In this document: positions 8,327 through 18,583 of the stretch, piece after piece | Numbering within the stretch: position 1 is the first letter of the stretch | How the letters are laid out: every line of letters starts with the position of its first letter | DNA from: Comamonadaceae bacterium | GTDB lineage: Bacteria; Pseudomonadota; Gammaproteobacteria; Burkholderiales; Burkholderiaceae_C | Assembly: GCA_947454955.1 (NCBI GenBank) | Contig: CANGLW010000006.1 | Coordinates: forward strand, 1 to 64,000 | Reading direction: 5' to 3' | Length of the DNA stretch: 64,000 nt | The notes under the pieces: generated by a model | What the model was told of the DNA's origin: nothing | The model's database searches: none | What the model saw: only the letters and a program-made list of their open reading frames with translations | Translations under genes and position numbers: made by a program

Positions 8327-9739
8327 TCAGGCCCGCAGCGCGCCGAGCACCTCGTCGAGCATTTTCTTGGCGTCGCCAAACAGCATGCGGTTGTTCTCTT
8401 TGTAGAACAGTGGGTTGTCCACACCAGCGTAGCCCGAAGCCATGGAACGCTTCATGACGATGCTGGTCTTGGCCTTCCACACTTCCAACACCGGCATGCC
8501 GGCGATCGGGCTGGTGGGGTCGTCTTGTGCGGCGGGGTTCACGATGTCGTTCGCACCAATCACCATGGCCACATCGGTGTCGGGGAAGTCTTCGTTGATC
8601 TCGTCCATCTCCATCACGATGTCGTAAGGCACCTTGGCTTCGGCCAACAACACGTTCATGTGGCCTGGCATGCGGCCGGCCACCGGGTGAATGGCAAAGC
8701 GCACGTTCACGCCTTTGTCGCGCAGGGTCTTGGTGATTTCGTTCACGGTGTGCTGGGCTTGCGCCACGGCCATGCCGTAGCCCGGCACAATCACCACGCT
8801 CTTGGCTTCACGCAGCAACTCAGCGGTGTCTGCTGCGCTCACGGGCACGGCTTCACCTTGTGGCTCGGCGGCTTCGCCGCTGGCCTTGGCCACAGGCGCA
8901 CCACCACCAAAACCACCGGCAATCACGCTGATGAAGTTGCGGTTCATCGCGTTACACATGATGTAACTCAGGATGGCGCCCGATGAGCCCACCAGCGCAC
9001 CGGTGACGATCAGCAGGTCGTTGCCCAGCATGAAGCCGGTGGCCGCAGCGGCCCAGCCCGAATAGCTGTTGAGCATGGAGACCACCACCGGCATGTCGGC
9101 ACCACCAATGGCCATCACCATGTGCACGCCAAACAAGAGCGAGATCACGGTCATCACCAGCAGCGGGGTCATGCCCTCGGCCACGGTTTTAGAAGCCACG
9201 AAATCACCACCGAACCAGATGACCACCAGCAGCGCGCCCAGGTTGAGCCAATGGCGCGCAGGCAGCATCAGCGGCTTGCCGCCAATCTTGCCGTTGAGCT
9301 TGCCAAAGGCAATCAACGAGCCCGAGAAGGTAACCGCACCGATCAAGATGCCGATGTAAATCTCCACCTCGTGGATGATTTTTTCAGCGCCTTCAAATTG
9401 GATGGAGGTGTCGACATAGCTGGCGAAACCCACCAAGCAAGCGGCCAAACCCACCAGGCTGTGCATGAGCGCCACCAGCTCGGGCATTTGGGTCATCTTG
9501 ACCACTTTGGCTGCGTACAAACCAATGCCGCCACCCAAAACCAGGGCACAGATGACCCAGGCCAAACCAGCTTCGCTGACGCGCGGGCCATATACCGTGG
9601 CGAGCACGGCCAGGGCCATGCCCACCATGCCAAACAAATTACCGCGGCGCGATGTTTCCGGGTTGGACAAACCACCCAGGCTCATGATGAACAAAATGGC
9701 AGCACCCAGGTAGGCCACCGTTGCAAGACTTTGGGACAT
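8327..9739 (-). CDS. pntB: NAD(P) transhydrogenase subunit beta (proton-translocating)
   Basis: 470 residues. The first 265 or so are a string of hydrophobic helices (domain II), including [19 protein letters not shown]. After a short Ala/Glu-rich linker, the C-terminal domain III has the NADP(H)-binding pattern [16 protein letters not shown] near residue 320, the segment [18 protein letters not shown], and [14 protein letters not shown]. With PntA it couples proton entry to hydride transfer from NADH to NADP+, supplying NADPH. The gene follows pntA with an 18-bp gap and the same orientation. Confidence 0.96.
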   Translation of the reverse strand: MSQSLATVAYLGAAILFIMSLGGLSNPETSRRGNLFGMVGMALAVLATVYGPRVSEAGLAWVICALVLGGGIGLYAAKVVKMTQMPELVALMHSLVGLAACLVGFASYVDTSIQFEGAEKIIHEVEIYIGILIGAVTFSGSLIAFGKLNGKIGGKPLMLPARHWLNLGALLVVIWFGGDFVASKTVAEGMTPLLVMTVISLLFGVHMVMAIGGADMPVVVSMLNSYSGWAAAATGFMLGNDLLIVTGALVGSSGAILSYIMCNAMNRNFISVIAGGFGGGAPVAKASGEAAEPQGEAVPVSAADTAELLREAKSVVIVPGYGMAVAQAQHTVNEITKTLRDKGVNVRFAIHPVAGRMPGHMNVLLAEAKVPYDIVMEMDEINEDFPDTDVAMVIGANDIVNPAAQDDPTSPIAGMPVLEVWKAKTSIVMKRSMASGYAGVDNPLFYKENNRMLFGDAKKMLDEVLGALRA

Positions 9740-9757
9740 GATGTCTTTTCCTTCTTC

Positions 9758-11359
9758 TTATTTGCGGAACATGGCGAGCATGCGGCGCGTCACGGCAAAG
9801 CCACCAAACATGTTCACAGCGGTCAGCACAATGCCTGCAAAGGCCAGCCAACGAATCAGCACATCGGGCCGGCTCACGCCTGCCACTTCAGGGGGTGCAA
9901 TTTGCACCAAAGCGCCGATGGCGATGATGCTGGAGATCGCGTTGGTCACGCTCATGAGCGGCGTGTGCAAAGCAGGTGTGACGTTCCACACCACCATGTA
10001 GCCAATGAAGCAGGCCAGGACAAACACCGTCAAGTGACCGAGGAAGGCTGAAGGCGCGTACGCACCCATGAACCAGAAGGCCAAGGCAGCCACTGCAAAA
10101 ATAATAGCAAGGGTTTTAGCAGGCATGGGGGCGCTGGCACCATGGCCATGACCACCCTTTTTCTCGGCCACAGGCGCAGCAACCGGCTTGGGGGCAGGCG
10201 CGGCGGCTTGCTTGAGGGGCGGTGCGGGCCAGGTGATGGCGCCGTCTTTAACCACGGTCAAGCCGCGTATGGCGTCGTCTTCCATGTTGACGTTGATCAC
10301 ACCGTCTTTGGCTTTGCACAACTCTTCGGTCAGGCGCAGCAAGTTGGTGGCGTACAACGTGGACGATTGTTTGGACAGGCGCGAGGCCAGGTCGGTGTAG
10401 CCAATGATGGTCACACCATGGCGCACCACGGCTTCACCGGGCACGGTCAGTTCGCAGTTGCCGCCTTGTTCAGCGGCCATGTCCACGATGACGCTGCCGG
10501 GCTTCATGCTTTGCACCATCTCAGCGGTGATGAGCTTGGGCGCGGGCTTGCCCGGAATCAGCGCGGTGGTGATGATGATGTCCACCTCGCGCGCTTGCTT
10601 GGCATACATCTCACGCTGCGCGGCTTGGAAGCCTTCGGACATGACCTTGGCATAACCGCCGCCACCCGAACCTTCTTCTTCATAGTCCACCTTGACGAAC
10701 TCACCACCGAGCGAGACGACCTGATCGGCCACCTCAGCGCGTGTGTCGTTGGCGCGCACGATCGCGCCCAGGCTGGCAGCCGTGCCAATGGCGGCCAAGC
10801 CAGCCACACCAGCACCGGCAATGAACACCTTGGCCGGCGGCACTTTGCCTGCGGCCGTGATTTGGCCGTTGAAGAAACGACCAAACGCGTTGGCTGCTTC
10901 AATGACCGCACGGTAACCGCTCACACCAGCAGTCGAGGTGAGCGCGTCCATTTTTTGAGCGCGCGACAAGGTACGTGGCAAGCAGTCGATGGCCAACACG
11001 GTGGCTTTTTTGCCCGCGAGCTGGTCCATGAGGGCGGGGTTTTGCGCAGGCCAGACAAAGCCAATCAGGGCGCTGCCTTCGCGCATCTGCGCGACTTCTT
11101 CGGTGCTGGGTGGGCGCACTTTGAAGACGATGTCAGAGCCGGCCCACAGGGCAGCAGCGCCATTGACCACCTCAGCGCCAGCAGCGCGGTAGGCGTCGTC
11201 GCTCACATTGGCGCCTTCACCGGCACCTGACTCCACCACCACCGAGAAGCCCAGCTTGATGAGCTTTTCCACCACCTCGGGCACGGTGGCCACGCGCTTT
11301 TCAAGCGGGAAAATCTCCCGCGGCACGCCAATGCGCTGTTTCACTGTGCCAGCTTCCAT
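9758..11359 (-). CDS. pntA: NAD(P) transhydrogenase subunit alpha (proton-translocating)
   Basis: 533 residues with the fused layout of E. coli PntA rather than split alpha1/alpha2 subunits. Residues 1 to about 380 are the NAD(H)-binding domain I, related to alanine dehydrogenase, with a dinucleotide-binding GAGVAGLAAIGTA near residue 178 and ALIPGKPAPKLIT. A Pro/Ala/Lys linker with a GGHGHG patch follows, then about four membrane helices (about 416-533). AGGAG lies 7 nt before the ATG at 11359. It heads a pntA-pntB operon; a 17-bp palindrome lies upstream at 11421-11437. Confidence 0.96.
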   Translation of the reverse strand: MEAGTVKQRIGVPREIFPLEKRVATVPEVVEKLIKLGFSVVVESGAGEGANVSDDAYRAAGAEVVNGAAALWAGSDIVFKVRPPSTEEVAQMREGSALIGFVWPAQNPALMDQLAGKKATVLAIDCLPRTLSRAQKMDALTSTAGVSGYRAVIEAANAFGRFFNGQITAAGKVPPAKVFIAGAGVAGLAAIGTAASLGAIVRANDTRAEVADQVVSLGGEFVKVDYEEEGSGGGGYAKVMSEGFQAAQREMYAKQAREVDIIITTALIPGKPAPKLITAEMVQSMKPGSVIVDMAAEQGGNCELTVPGEAVVRHGVTIIGYTDLASRLSKQSSTLYATNLLRLTEELCKAKDGVINVNMEDDAIRGLTVVKDGAITWPAPPLKQAAAPAPKPVAAPVAEKKGGHGHGASAPMPAKTLAIIFAVAALAFWFMGAYAPSAFLGHLTVFVLACFIGYMVVWNVTPALHTPLMSVTNAISSIIAIGALVQIAPPEVAGVSRPDVLIRWLAFAGIVLTAVNMFGGFAVTRRMLAMFRK

Positions 11360-11420
11360 ACCTCATCTCCTGAACAGGTTCTTCACCAAGGCAAGCCCGG
11401 CCCACTGGGGGCGGCCCTAC

Positions 11421-11437
11421 CTTACAAAGTTTGTAAG
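11421..11437. promoter_or_regulatory. 17-bp palindrome between pntA and the NUDIX gene
   Basis: CTTACAAAGTTTGTAAG is an exact palindrome around a central G (8+1+8). It lies 62 nt upstream of the pntA start and 84 nt upstream of the divergent NUDIX start. Symmetry and position suggest a binding site for a dimeric regulator affecting pntAB. No known family motif is claimed. Confidence 0.5.
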
Positions 11438-11508
11438 CTTAACTGAGAAATGCCGATCAGCCGGGAATTCCCTCATGAACAACTGCTTTTCAGGTTGATA
11501 AGCGCATT

Positions 11509-11514
11509 CATAAT
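11509..11514 (+). promoter_or_regulatory. -10-like hexamer CATAAT adjacent to the NUDIX start
   Basis: CATAAT ends 7 nt before the ATG at 11522, so a transcript started from it would have almost no leader. No Shine-Dalgarno is visible upstream of this ATG, which fits leaderless translation. No good -35 is seen at 16-18 bp. Confidence 0.4.
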
Positions 11515-11521
11515 CTGAAAC

Positions 11522-12031
11522 ATGAATGAACGTTGGAAACCCAGCGTCACGGTGGCGGCCATCATCGAGAAAGACGGCAAGTTCATGCTGGTCGAAGAGA
11601 TGACCCCCACCGGTTTGATGCTCAACAACCCGGCCGGGCACCTCGATCCCGGCGAATCGCCCGAGGACGGCTGCGCCCGCGAAGCCCTGGAAGAAACCAC
11701 CCACCGCTTCAGGCCCACCGCGCTGGTGGGCATTTACCTCTCGCGCTTGCAGCGACCCCACAAGTCGGGCGCGGGCCTTGAAGACATCACCTACCTGCGC
11801 ATGGCTTTTTGCGGCGAGCTGGGTGAGGTGGTGCAGGGGGCAAGGCTGGACACCGGCATTGAGCGCACCTTGTGGCTCACGCCCGAGGAAATTCGCCAGA
11901 GCACCCACCGCCACCGCAGCCCCTTGGTGCTGACCTGCATGGAAGACTACCTGGCAGGGCGACGCCTGCCCCTGAGCGCCATCACCACCGACCCCACGGT
12001 GCAGCTGTACGGCCCGCAGGTGGGGGCCTGA
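11522..12031 (+). CDS. nudJ: NUDIX hydrolase, NudJ-like
   Basis: 169 residues with a full NUDIX box at about residues 39-61: GHLDPGE, then seven residues, then REALEET. The Mg2+-binding Glu residues are present, so it should be active on a nucleoside diphosphate-linked substrate. It resembles E. coli NudJ (YmfB), a (di)nucleoside and thiamine pyrophosphate phosphatase, and NudJ genes usually lie next to mnmA. Here mnmA is 5.4 kb away, separated by a GGDEF-EAL gene and tcuBA, so that block may have been inserted into an ancestral nudJ-mnmA neighbourhood. The gene ends 1 bp before the convergent GGDEF-EAL gene. Confidence 0.85.
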   Translation: MNERWKPSVTVAAIIEKDGKFMLVEEMTPTGLMLNNPAGHLDPGESPEDGCAREALEETTHRFRPTALVGIYLSRLQRPHKSGAGLEDITYLRMAFCGELGEVVQGARLDTGIERTLWLTPEEIRQSTHRHRSPLVLTCMEDYLAGRRLPLSAITTDPTVQLYGPQVGA

Positions 12032-12032
12032 C

Positions 12033-14615
12033 CTAAGCCGCGTAAACCGCGTGAACCGGGTCAGGTTCGCTCACCGTTGGCGGGTGCATGGTGGCGTCAT
12101 TGGCGTGCTCCAGCCACGCTTGGGCGTCCAGGGCTGACAAGGGTTTGCTGAACAAATAGCCCTGTCCGAAGTCGCAGGCCATGCTGCTGAGCCAATCGCG
12201 CTGCTCAGCGCGCTCGACACCTTCTGCGACCACCTGGAGCTTCATGTCGCGCGCCAAGGTCAACACGGTGCGAATGAGGGCTTGGCGAGCCTCGTTCACC
12301 GCGATGTCTTCCATGAACGAGCGGTCGATTTTCAGCACATTGAAAGGCAAACGGCTGAGGTAGCTCAGCGATGAATAGCCGGTGCCAAAGTCGTCCATGC
12401 ACAAGGCCACACCCCGGTGGTTGATGCGCGGCAGCTCGGTGTTGGCGGCATCGAGGTTGGCGATCACCGCAGATTCTGTGAGCTCCAAGCGCAGGTCTTG
12501 CGGTTTGAGTTGGTAGAAATTCAGCAGCGCCATCATTTCGTCAAACAGCTTCACGCCTGAGAGCTGTCGGCCCGAGACGTTCACACTCACATACCAACCC
12601 TCACGCCACAAGCCTTGTTTTTTCCAATGGGCCACGGCTTGCATGGCCATCTCCAGCACTTGGCGGCCGATGGCTTCAATCATGCCGTTTTCTTCAGCCA
12701 GGGGAATGAAGTCGGCCGGGCTCACCATGCCGCGCTGTGGGCAGTTCCAACGCACCAGGGCCTCCAAGCCCGCGTGCTCACCAGTTTGCAGATTGACGAT
12801 GGGTTGAAAGTGCAATTCAAAGGCCTGCTTGTCAATGGCTTGGGCCAAAGCCACTTCGAGGCTGTAGCGTTCTTGCACCCACATTTGCATGTGCGGCTCG
12901 AACATGACGGCCTGGGCGCGCCCACGTTTCTTGGCCTCGTACATGGCAATGTCAGCATCGCGTATCAGGTCTTCCGCGCGCTCGTAGCTGTCGTTGCAGG
13001 TCACAAAGCCGATGCTCACCCCCACTTTGACCTCGCGCTCTTGCAGCATCACCGGCTGGCTGATCCAGCTCATCAGGGCCTGCGCCAGCGCTTGTTTGGC
13101 TTCTAACGTGGCACCGGCCTCGATCATCACCACGAACTCATCGCCGCCAAAACGCCCGGCCATGGCGCGTTCACCCCAATGCGCTTGCAAGGTGCTTTGG
13201 ATGCGGCGCGCCACCTCTTTGAGCAAGGCATCGCCCTGCTGGTGCCCTTGGGTGTCGTTGATGAGTTTGAAGTTGTCCAGGTCAAGCAAGAGCACACAAA
13301 TACCGCCCTCGCGAGGCAAAGGATGCACATGCAAGCGCTGTTGAATTTGGGCTGACAAATGGTCGCGGTTCCACAAGCCGGTGAGCTTGTCGGTGCCGGC
13401 CACCACCATGAGTTGCTTGAGTTCTTGCTCGCGCTGCTGGCGCACCAGGAACACGGTGGCAATGAGCCAAAACACGGTGAGCAGCACCGCACCAATGGGC
13501 AAACCGAAATCGGCACGCAAACCTAACGCGTCATTGAACATGGTTTGTGCGGCGGTTTGCAGCATGCTACCGGCGATGAAGCTCATGAAGCCCAAGCCGT
13601 AAAACAGTTTGACGGGCTCTCGGGTGAGCATAGCCTTGAGCACCACCCACACGGTGACGGTGGTGCTGATCAGCAAGAAACTTTGCGCCCAAGGGTAGAT
13701 GGGTTCCACCACATGCGCTACAAAAAACAGAGCGCCGGCAAAAACCACACCGCCTAAATAGAAGCTGCGAAAACGCGGACCCAGGTCGGCGAATTGCGTG
13801 ACACACCAACCCGCGCTCAAGATCACACTGCCGGCGGCCAGCCCTTGCATCAACCCAAAAAACTCACTGCCTGGCCACAGCGGAATGAAGGATTCGCCCA
13901 GGCTGTAGGTTTGCAGCATCCACAGCCACAAGCAGGCGGTGAAGGTGAGGTTGGCGCGGATGTCGGCCACCTTTTGGCGCAAGAAAAAAACCGCAGAGAT
14001 GATGAGGATGGTCATGAGCGTGGTGGCAACCACACCGATGCCGAAAAACACATTCACGCTTTGGCGGGTGAACTCGGTGGCCTCCATCACGCCCAGGGTG
14101 GGCACCTTGCCCTTGGTGTCTTGCACCAGCACCACGGTTTGGCTGTCGCTTTGCAACAAGGGCAAAGAGAAGTTGGGGTAGGGGCTGAGGATTTCGCGCC
14201 GGTCAAAGTTGACATGGCGCCCCGCATGCTTGAGGAAAGGACAGCCCAGCGCGTCCATGCCGCTGATCCACACGTCTTGCGCCAAGTAGTCTTGCACGTA
14301 CACCACCGGCCTGAGCAAACGCCGCCCGGGCTTGACCGCAAAAGCGTAAGTAGGGCGCGTGGGGTCGAGTGCTGGCATCGCCAATTTGAGGCAATCATCT
14401 GCCGTCGACGCCGCGTTCCACCAAGCCTGGTGCTGGGTTTGCCAAGCCAGCACGTCGGGGCTGTGGCTCATGCCGGCAGGCGCCTCCCACAGTTTGGTGA
14501 TCTGCTGGGCGTGTGCCGGTGAGGCAGTGGCCAAGGTCGCAAGCAGCACGGCCAAGCCGGACAACATGGCCAACAGCGGTTTGAACAGAAAGCGCGTCAA
14601 TGGGTTCACAAGCAC
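12033..14615 (-). CDS. Membrane GGDEF-EAL protein with 7TM sensory region
   Basis: 860 residues. A signal peptide (ends ASPAHAQ) precedes a periplasmic domain (about 40-180) and about seven membrane helices (about 185-395), as in 7TMR-DISM receptors. A diguanylate cyclase domain with intact GRFGGDEFV near residue 488 follows, then an EAL phosphodiesterase domain with GLEALVRW near 617, ELTESA, DDFGTGYSS, KIDRSF and VAEGVE. Both active sites look complete, so it could both make and degrade cyclic di-GMP. The inhibitory RxxD site expected just before GGDEF is not seen. Likely role: linking an extracellular signal to biofilm/motility control. It is flanked by a convergent NUDIX gene and lies downstream of tcuB on the same strand. 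Confidence 0.93.
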   Translation of the reverse strand: MLVNPLTRFLFKPLLAMLSGLAVLLATLATASPAHAQQITKLWEAPAGMSHSPDVLAWQTQHQAWWNAASTADDCLKLAMPALDPTRPTYAFAVKPGRRLLRPVVYVQDYLAQDVWISGMDALGCPFLKHAGRHVNFDRREILSPYPNFSLPLLQSDSQTVVLVQDTKGKVPTLGVMEATEFTRQSVNVFFGIGVVATTLMTILIISAVFFLRQKVADIRANLTFTACLWLWMLQTYSLGESFIPLWPGSEFFGLMQGLAAGSVILSAGWCVTQFADLGPRFRSFYLGGVVFAGALFFVAHVVEPIYPWAQSFLLISTTVTVWVVLKAMLTREPVKLFYGLGFMSFIAGSMLQTAAQTMFNDALGLRADFGLPIGAVLLTVFWLIATVFLVRQQREQELKQLMVVAGTDKLTGLWNRDHLSAQIQQRLHVHPLPREGGICVLLLDLDNFKLINDTQGHQQGDALLKEVARRIQSTLQAHWGERAMAGRFGGDEFVVMIEAGATLEAKQALAQALMSWISQPVMLQEREVKVGVSIGFVTCNDSYERAEDLIRDADIAMYEAKKRGRAQAVMFEPHMQMWVQERYSLEVALAQAIDKQAFELHFQPIVNLQTGEHAGLEALVRWNCPQRGMVSPADFIPLAEENGMIEAIGRQVLEMAMQAVAHWKKQGLWREGWYVSVNVSGRQLSGVKLFDEMMALLNFYQLKPQDLRLELTESAVIANLDAANTELPRINHRGVALCMDDFGTGYSSLSYLSRLPFNVLKIDRSFMEDIAVNEARQALIRTVLTLARDMKLQVVAEGVERAEQRDWLSSMACDFGQGYLFSKPLSALDAQAWLEHANDATMHPPTVSEPDPVHAVYAA

Positions 14616-14819
14616 CTTGGTGAAAATCAGATGCCACCCAGACGGGTTAAAGGCATGCTTCAGCGTTTTGAAGACACACCCTGGAGGTGCGACAGGAGGT
14701 TCAAGCTTATCGTTTTGAGCGAGCTTGACGATTGATTTTGAAATATCGCAACTGTCAGATTTAGCAATTCAGCGCCTGTCACACCAAGCTGACAGACGCT
14801 GCTGCACGACTGGCTGGCC

Positions 14820-16007
14820 TTATTCCGAGCCGGCCGCCGCAGGGTTGGGGCGACGCTTCTCGACCGCCCAGCGCAGCAAGGCCGCACTGCGGAATATGCC
14901 GTGCGCAAACTTGCCGTAGGGCAGCGTCAAGAACAGGGCCATGACCACGCCCAGGTGCACCGCCAACAAAGCGGGCATGGCCACGCTGCCACGCGCAGCC
15001 CACAAGCCCAAGCCGGTGAGCGCGGTGAGGAACAGCAGCGCGATGAAGCCGCGGTCCATGGGTTTTTGCGCGGCATCACCATGCTGCGGGTGGCGGCGCA
15101 CATTCAAGCGCCACAAACCCGCGGTGCCCACCAGCAAACTGATGCCCCCCACCGCACCCAACACTTTGGGCAAGCTGGGCAGGTCGTAAGGCGCGGGTGC
15201 GCCGCCGATGTAGTGGTAAAGCGTGGCCACGCTGGTGGAGGCAAAGCACAGCGCAAAGCCGTAGAAGGTGGCGTGGTGAAAACGGCGGCGCGCATGCGTC
15301 CAGCCATCGTCCTCGTTGTGGCAGCCTTCACCGTGACCACCGTCCAGGTAGGTCAGCGCCAAGGCGTTATGCGCGGCCTCAGGCAAGGCGCCGGGCTCGG
15401 TGCGCTTGCCTTCACCTGGCGACATGTCCCGCCAGAACTGGCGCACACCCAAACCCAGGGCAACTAACGCCCACACAAACACCGGCGAGAACAAAGCCAC
15501 CAGGGTGTTGTGCGGGAACAAGCTGTAGAAGTTGGCTTGGGCCAAGGGAACACGCCACAGCGCGTCACTGGCTGCGAGGGTGAGCAGCAAAAACACACTC
15601 AGGCTCAAGGCGGCAGCAAGCGCCACCGTGAGGCCATTGCGCGCGTAGAGCGTGCCCAAAGCGCGTGGCCAGGCGTAGTGCGTGTAGGTTTGCAAGCGCA
15701 CCTTGGCCATGGCCTGCGGCACGTTGACCGCAAATTCATGCGGCGGCGCGTACTGGCACGCGTGCAGGCAAGCGCCGCAGTTGTGGCACAGGTTAGCCAG
15801 GTAATGCACATCGGCCTCATGGAAGGTCAGGCGGTGCGTCATGGCCGGGAACACCGCACAAAAACCTTCGCAGTAACGGCAGGCATTGCAAATTTGCATC
15901 TGCCGCGCCACCTCGGCCACGGGCTCGGCCAACGCCAGCGAACGCGCCTCTTGCACGAGGTTTTGCAAGCTGGCCGTACCAGACATGTTAGAAGCTTGGG
16001 CACTCAT
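14820..16007 (-). CDS. tcuB: Tricarballylate utilization protein B (iron-sulfur membrane electron carrier)
   Basis: 395 residues. The N-terminal part has two Cys clusters, [11 protein letters not shown] at about 39-50 and [11 protein letters not shown] at about 72-84, typical of two [4Fe-4S] centres. The rest is a multi-helix membrane domain with conserved histidines (for example [12 protein letters not shown]). In Salmonella, TcuB reoxidises the FADH2 of TcuA and passes electrons to the quinone pool. Its ATG overlaps the tcuA stop by 4 bp (ATGA), supporting co-expression. Confidence 0.92.
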   Translation of the reverse strand: MSAQASNMSGTASLQNLVQEARSLALAEPVAEVARQMQICNACRYCEGFCAVFPAMTHRLTFHEADVHYLANLCHNCGACLHACQYAPPHEFAVNVPQAMAKVRLQTYTHYAWPRALGTLYARNGLTVALAAALSLSVFLLLTLAASDALWRVPLAQANFYSLFPHNTLVALFSPVFVWALVALGLGVRQFWRDMSPGEGKRTEPGALPEAAHNALALTYLDGGHGEGCHNEDDGWTHARRRFHHATFYGFALCFASTSVATLYHYIGGAPAPYDLPSLPKVLGAVGGISLLVGTAGLWRLNVRRHPQHGDAAQKPMDRGFIALLFLTALTGLGLWAARGSVAMPALLAVHLGVVMALFLTLPYGKFAHGIFRSAALLRWAVEKRRPNPAAAGSE

Positions 16008-17419
16008 GATGCTATCTTTTCAAGAGCAAACTTGGCAGCTTGCGTGCCGGCTATGCGCCCAAATGCCGTACCAATCGACATGCCCACACCGGCGGTGTAG
16101 CCCTTGCCCAGCACATTGCCGGCCATCATCTCGCCGGCCACAAACAGGTTGTCGCTGGGTACGCCACCAAAGTGCGCAGCGGCCTGGTCGTTGACTTTGA
16201 GGCCCAGGTAGGTGAAGGTCACGCCGGGTTTCAAGGCATAGCCATAAAACGGCCCGGTGTCGATGGGCCGCGCCCAATGGGTTTTGGTCGGGGCCACGCC
16301 CTGCGTGTGGCAATCGTCAAGCTGGGTGTGGTCAAAACTACCCGGCACACACGCGGCGTTGTAGTCGTTGAGGGTTTGCATGAAGGTGGCTTCATCCAAG
16401 CCCAGCGCACGGGCCAGCTCGGGCAAGGTGTCGGCCTTGACGCCGTCAAACACCGGCGGCATGAAGCGGCCAATGGCTTTGCTGTCGATGATGGCGTAAC
16501 CAATTTGCCCGGGTTGCTGCGCCACCAAGCGGCCCCAAATCGCATAGCGCTTGGGCCAGAAGTCTTCGCCCTCGTCGTAAAAACGCTGGGCTTTTGAATT
16601 GACCACCACGCCCAAGGACACGCAGTCGATGCGGGTGCAAATGCCGCCGTCATACAGCGGGGCACGCGCGTCAATGGCCACGCAATGCGCCTGGGTGGGG
16701 TCGCCGATGATGTCGGCACCGCTGTGGTCGATCATGAACTTGAGCAGCGTGCCCATGTTGTAGCGGGTGCCGCGTATCAAAAAGTTGTCAGCCGGCCACT
16801 CGCCCCACTCGTTCTGGCCCCAGGCCTCGCGCATCCAGGCAATGTTGGACTCAAAACCACCGGAGGCCAACACGCAAGCTTTGGCCGCGATGCGCTGCGG
16901 GCCGTTGGGGGTGGTGATGGTCGCGGCTTTGAAATGACCGTCTTCCAACTCAAGCCGTTCCACCGGTGCGTTGTAACGAATTTGCACACCCAATTTTTCA
17001 GCACTGCGGTAGTAGGCGTTGACCAGCGCTTTGCCCCCGCCCATGAAAAACGCGTTGGTGCGCGAGAGGCTCAAGGTGCCTGAGAGCGAGGGCTGAAAAC
17101 GCACGCCGTGCTTGGCCATCCAGGGCCGGCAGGTGGACGAGGCGCGGATGGTCAAGCGCGCCAGGTGCTCGTCGGTCTGCCCGCCGGTGACCTTGAGCAG
17201 GTCTTGCCAAAACTCTTCTTCGGGGTAGGCGTCGACCAGCACGTCTTGCGGGCCATCGTGCATACAGCGCAGGTTGCGGGTGTGGCTGGAATTGCCCCCG
17301 CGCCATTCGCGCGGCGCGGCTTCAAGCAGCATGACCGAGGCGCCCGCCTCGCGCGCCATCAGCGCTGCACACAAGGCGGCGTTGCCCCCGCCGATCACCA
17401 ACACATCAAGGTCTGTCAT
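16004..17419 (-). CDS. tcuA: FAD-dependent tricarballylate dehydrogenase
   Basis: 471 residues, close to the usual length. The N-terminus begins with the FAD-binding [18 protein letters not shown]; the flavin domain continues with [10 protein letters not shown], and the C-terminal [17 protein letters not shown] closes the FAD site as in the fumarate reductase/succinate dehydrogenase flavoprotein family. It oxidises tricarballylate to cis-aconitate, which enters the TCA cycle. The ATG at 17419 is chosen because homology starts there. The transporter (tcuC) and regulator (tcuR) of the Salmonella operon are not in this window. The start is only 22 bp from the divergent mnmA start. Confidence 0.93.
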   Translation of the reverse strand: MTDLDVLVIGGGNAALCAALMAREAGASVMLLEAAPREWRGGNSSHTRNLRCMHDGPQDVLVDAYPEEEFWQDLLKVTGGQTDEHLARLTIRASSTCRPWMAKHGVRFQPSLSGTLSLSRTNAFFMGGGKALVNAYYRSAEKLGVQIRYNAPVERLELEDGHFKAATITTPNGPQRIAAKACVLASGGFESNIAWMREAWGQNEWGEWPADNFLIRGTRYNMGTLLKFMIDHSGADIIGDPTQAHCVAIDARAPLYDGGICTRIDCVSLGVVVNSKAQRFYDEGEDFWPKRYAIWGRLVAQQPGQIGYAIIDSKAIGRFMPPVFDGVKADTLPELARALGLDEATFMQTLNDYNAACVPGSFDHTQLDDCHTQGVAPTKTHWARPIDTGPFYGYALKPGVTFTYLGLKVNDQAAAHFGGVPSDNLFVAGEMMAGNVLGKGYTAGVGMSIGTAFGRIAGTQAAKFALEKIAS

Positions 17420-17441
17420 GGGCTGGGATAATCGCACACAT
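17420..17441. promoter_or_regulatory. 22-bp divergent promoter region between tcuA and mnmA
   Basis: GATAAT (17427-17432, plus) lies 9 nt before the mnmA ATG. On the minus strand the overlapping hexamer GATTAT (17433-17428) lies 8 nt before the tcuA ATG. Both transcripts would be essentially leaderless and their -10 elements overlap, so simultaneous transcription would be mutually exclusive. -35 elements are not evident. Confidence 0.45.
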
Positions 17442-18572
17442 ATGACCGGGATTTCATCGAAGAAACGCGTAGTGGTGGGCTTGAGCGGAGGCGTGGACTC
17501 TGCGGTGACCGCCTGGCTGCTCAAACAGCAGGGCCACGAGGTCGTGGGCATCTTCATGAAGAACTGGGAAGACGATGACGACACCGAGTACTGCTCGAGC
17601 AACATCGACTTCGTGGACGCGGCCGCGGTGGCCGATGTGCTGGGCATCGAGATCGAGCACGTCAACTTTGCGGCCGACTACAAAGACCGGGTGTTTGCCG
17701 AGTTTTTGCGCGAGTACCAGGCCGGGCGCACGCCCAACCCCGATATTTTGTGCAACGCCGAGATCAAGTTCAAAGCCTTCCTGGACCACGCCATGCGCCT
17801 GGGGGCCGAGAAAATTGCCACCGGCCACTACGCCCGCGTGCGTCACAACACAGGCACAAATTTGCATGAGCTGCTCAAAGGGCTGGACGCGTCCAAAGAC
17901 CAGAGTTATTTTTTGCACCGCTTGAACCAGACGCAGCTGGCCAACACCTGGTTCCCGGTGGGTGAGCTGCACAAAACCGAGGTGCGCCGCATTGCCGATG
18001 AGATCGGGCTGCCCAATGCGAAGAAGAAAGACAGCACCGGCATTTGCTTCATCGGCGAGCGGCCGTTTCGTGAGTTTTTGAACCGCTACATTGCCAAAGA
18101 ACCCGGCCCCATCAAAAACGAAAAAGGCCATGTGCTGGGCCAGCATGTGGGCTTGAGTTTTTACACCCTGGGTCAGCGCCAGGGCCTGGGCATAGGCGGC
18201 GTGAAAACCAAAGGCGTGCAACGCGGCGGCGGCGACCATGCGCCTTGGTTTGTGGCGCGCAAAGACATGGCGGCCAACACCTTGTACGTGGTGCAAGGGC
18301 ACGACCACCCGTGGTTGCTTTCGCAACAATTGCACGCGCAAGATGTGAGCTGGGTGGCGGGGCACTCGCCTTTGAATGCGGCATATGCCGCCAAGACCCG
18401 CTACCGCCAAGCTGATTCGGCTTGCAGCTATGAAACCGATAGCAAAGGTTTTGCCCTGAATTTCCCGCAAGCCCAATGGGCGGTCACGCCGGGCCAATCG
18501 GCCGTGCTGTACGACGGCGAGGTGTGTTTGGGCGGTGGGGTGATTGATGCGGCCAGTGCTGCGTCTGCTTGA
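17442..18572 (+). CDS. mnmA: tRNA-specific 2-thiouridylase MnmA
   Basis: 376 residues. The PP-loop [13 protein letters not shown] near residue 15 binds ATP. The two catalytic cysteines are visible in [12 protein letters not shown] (near 104) and TGICFIGER (near 202). It installs sulfur at U34 of tRNA-Lys, -Glu and -Gln (s2U), receiving it from a persulfide relay. The ATG at 17442 is preferred; an upstream in-frame ATG at 17418 would overlap tcuA. No ribosome binding site is seen and a -10-like GATAAT lies 9 nt upstream, consistent with a leaderless mRNA. Confidence 0.96.
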   Translation: MTGISSKKRVVVGLSGGVDSAVTAWLLKQQGHEVVGIFMKNWEDDDDTEYCSSNIDFVDAAAVADVLGIEIEHVNFAADYKDRVFAEFLREYQAGRTPNPDILCNAEIKFKAFLDHAMRLGAEKIATGHYARVRHNTGTNLHELLKGLDASKDQSYFLHRLNQTQLANTWFPVGELHKTEVRRIADEIGLPNAKKKDSTGICFIGERPFREFLNRYIAKEPGPIKNEKGHVLGQHVGLSFYTLGQRQGLGIGGVKTKGVQRGGGDHAPWFVARKDMAANTLYVVQGHDHPWLLSQQLHAQDVSWVAGHSPLNAAYAAKTRYRQADSACSYETDSKGFALNFPQAQWAVTPGQSAVLYDGEVCLGGGVIDAASAASA

Positions 18573-18583
18573 AATTTATTGCT

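Noticed and set aside
17274-17441. Longer mnmA start inside tcuA
   Set aside because: The extra N-terminal residues are antisense of conserved tcuA codons; MnmA homology begins at about 17442.
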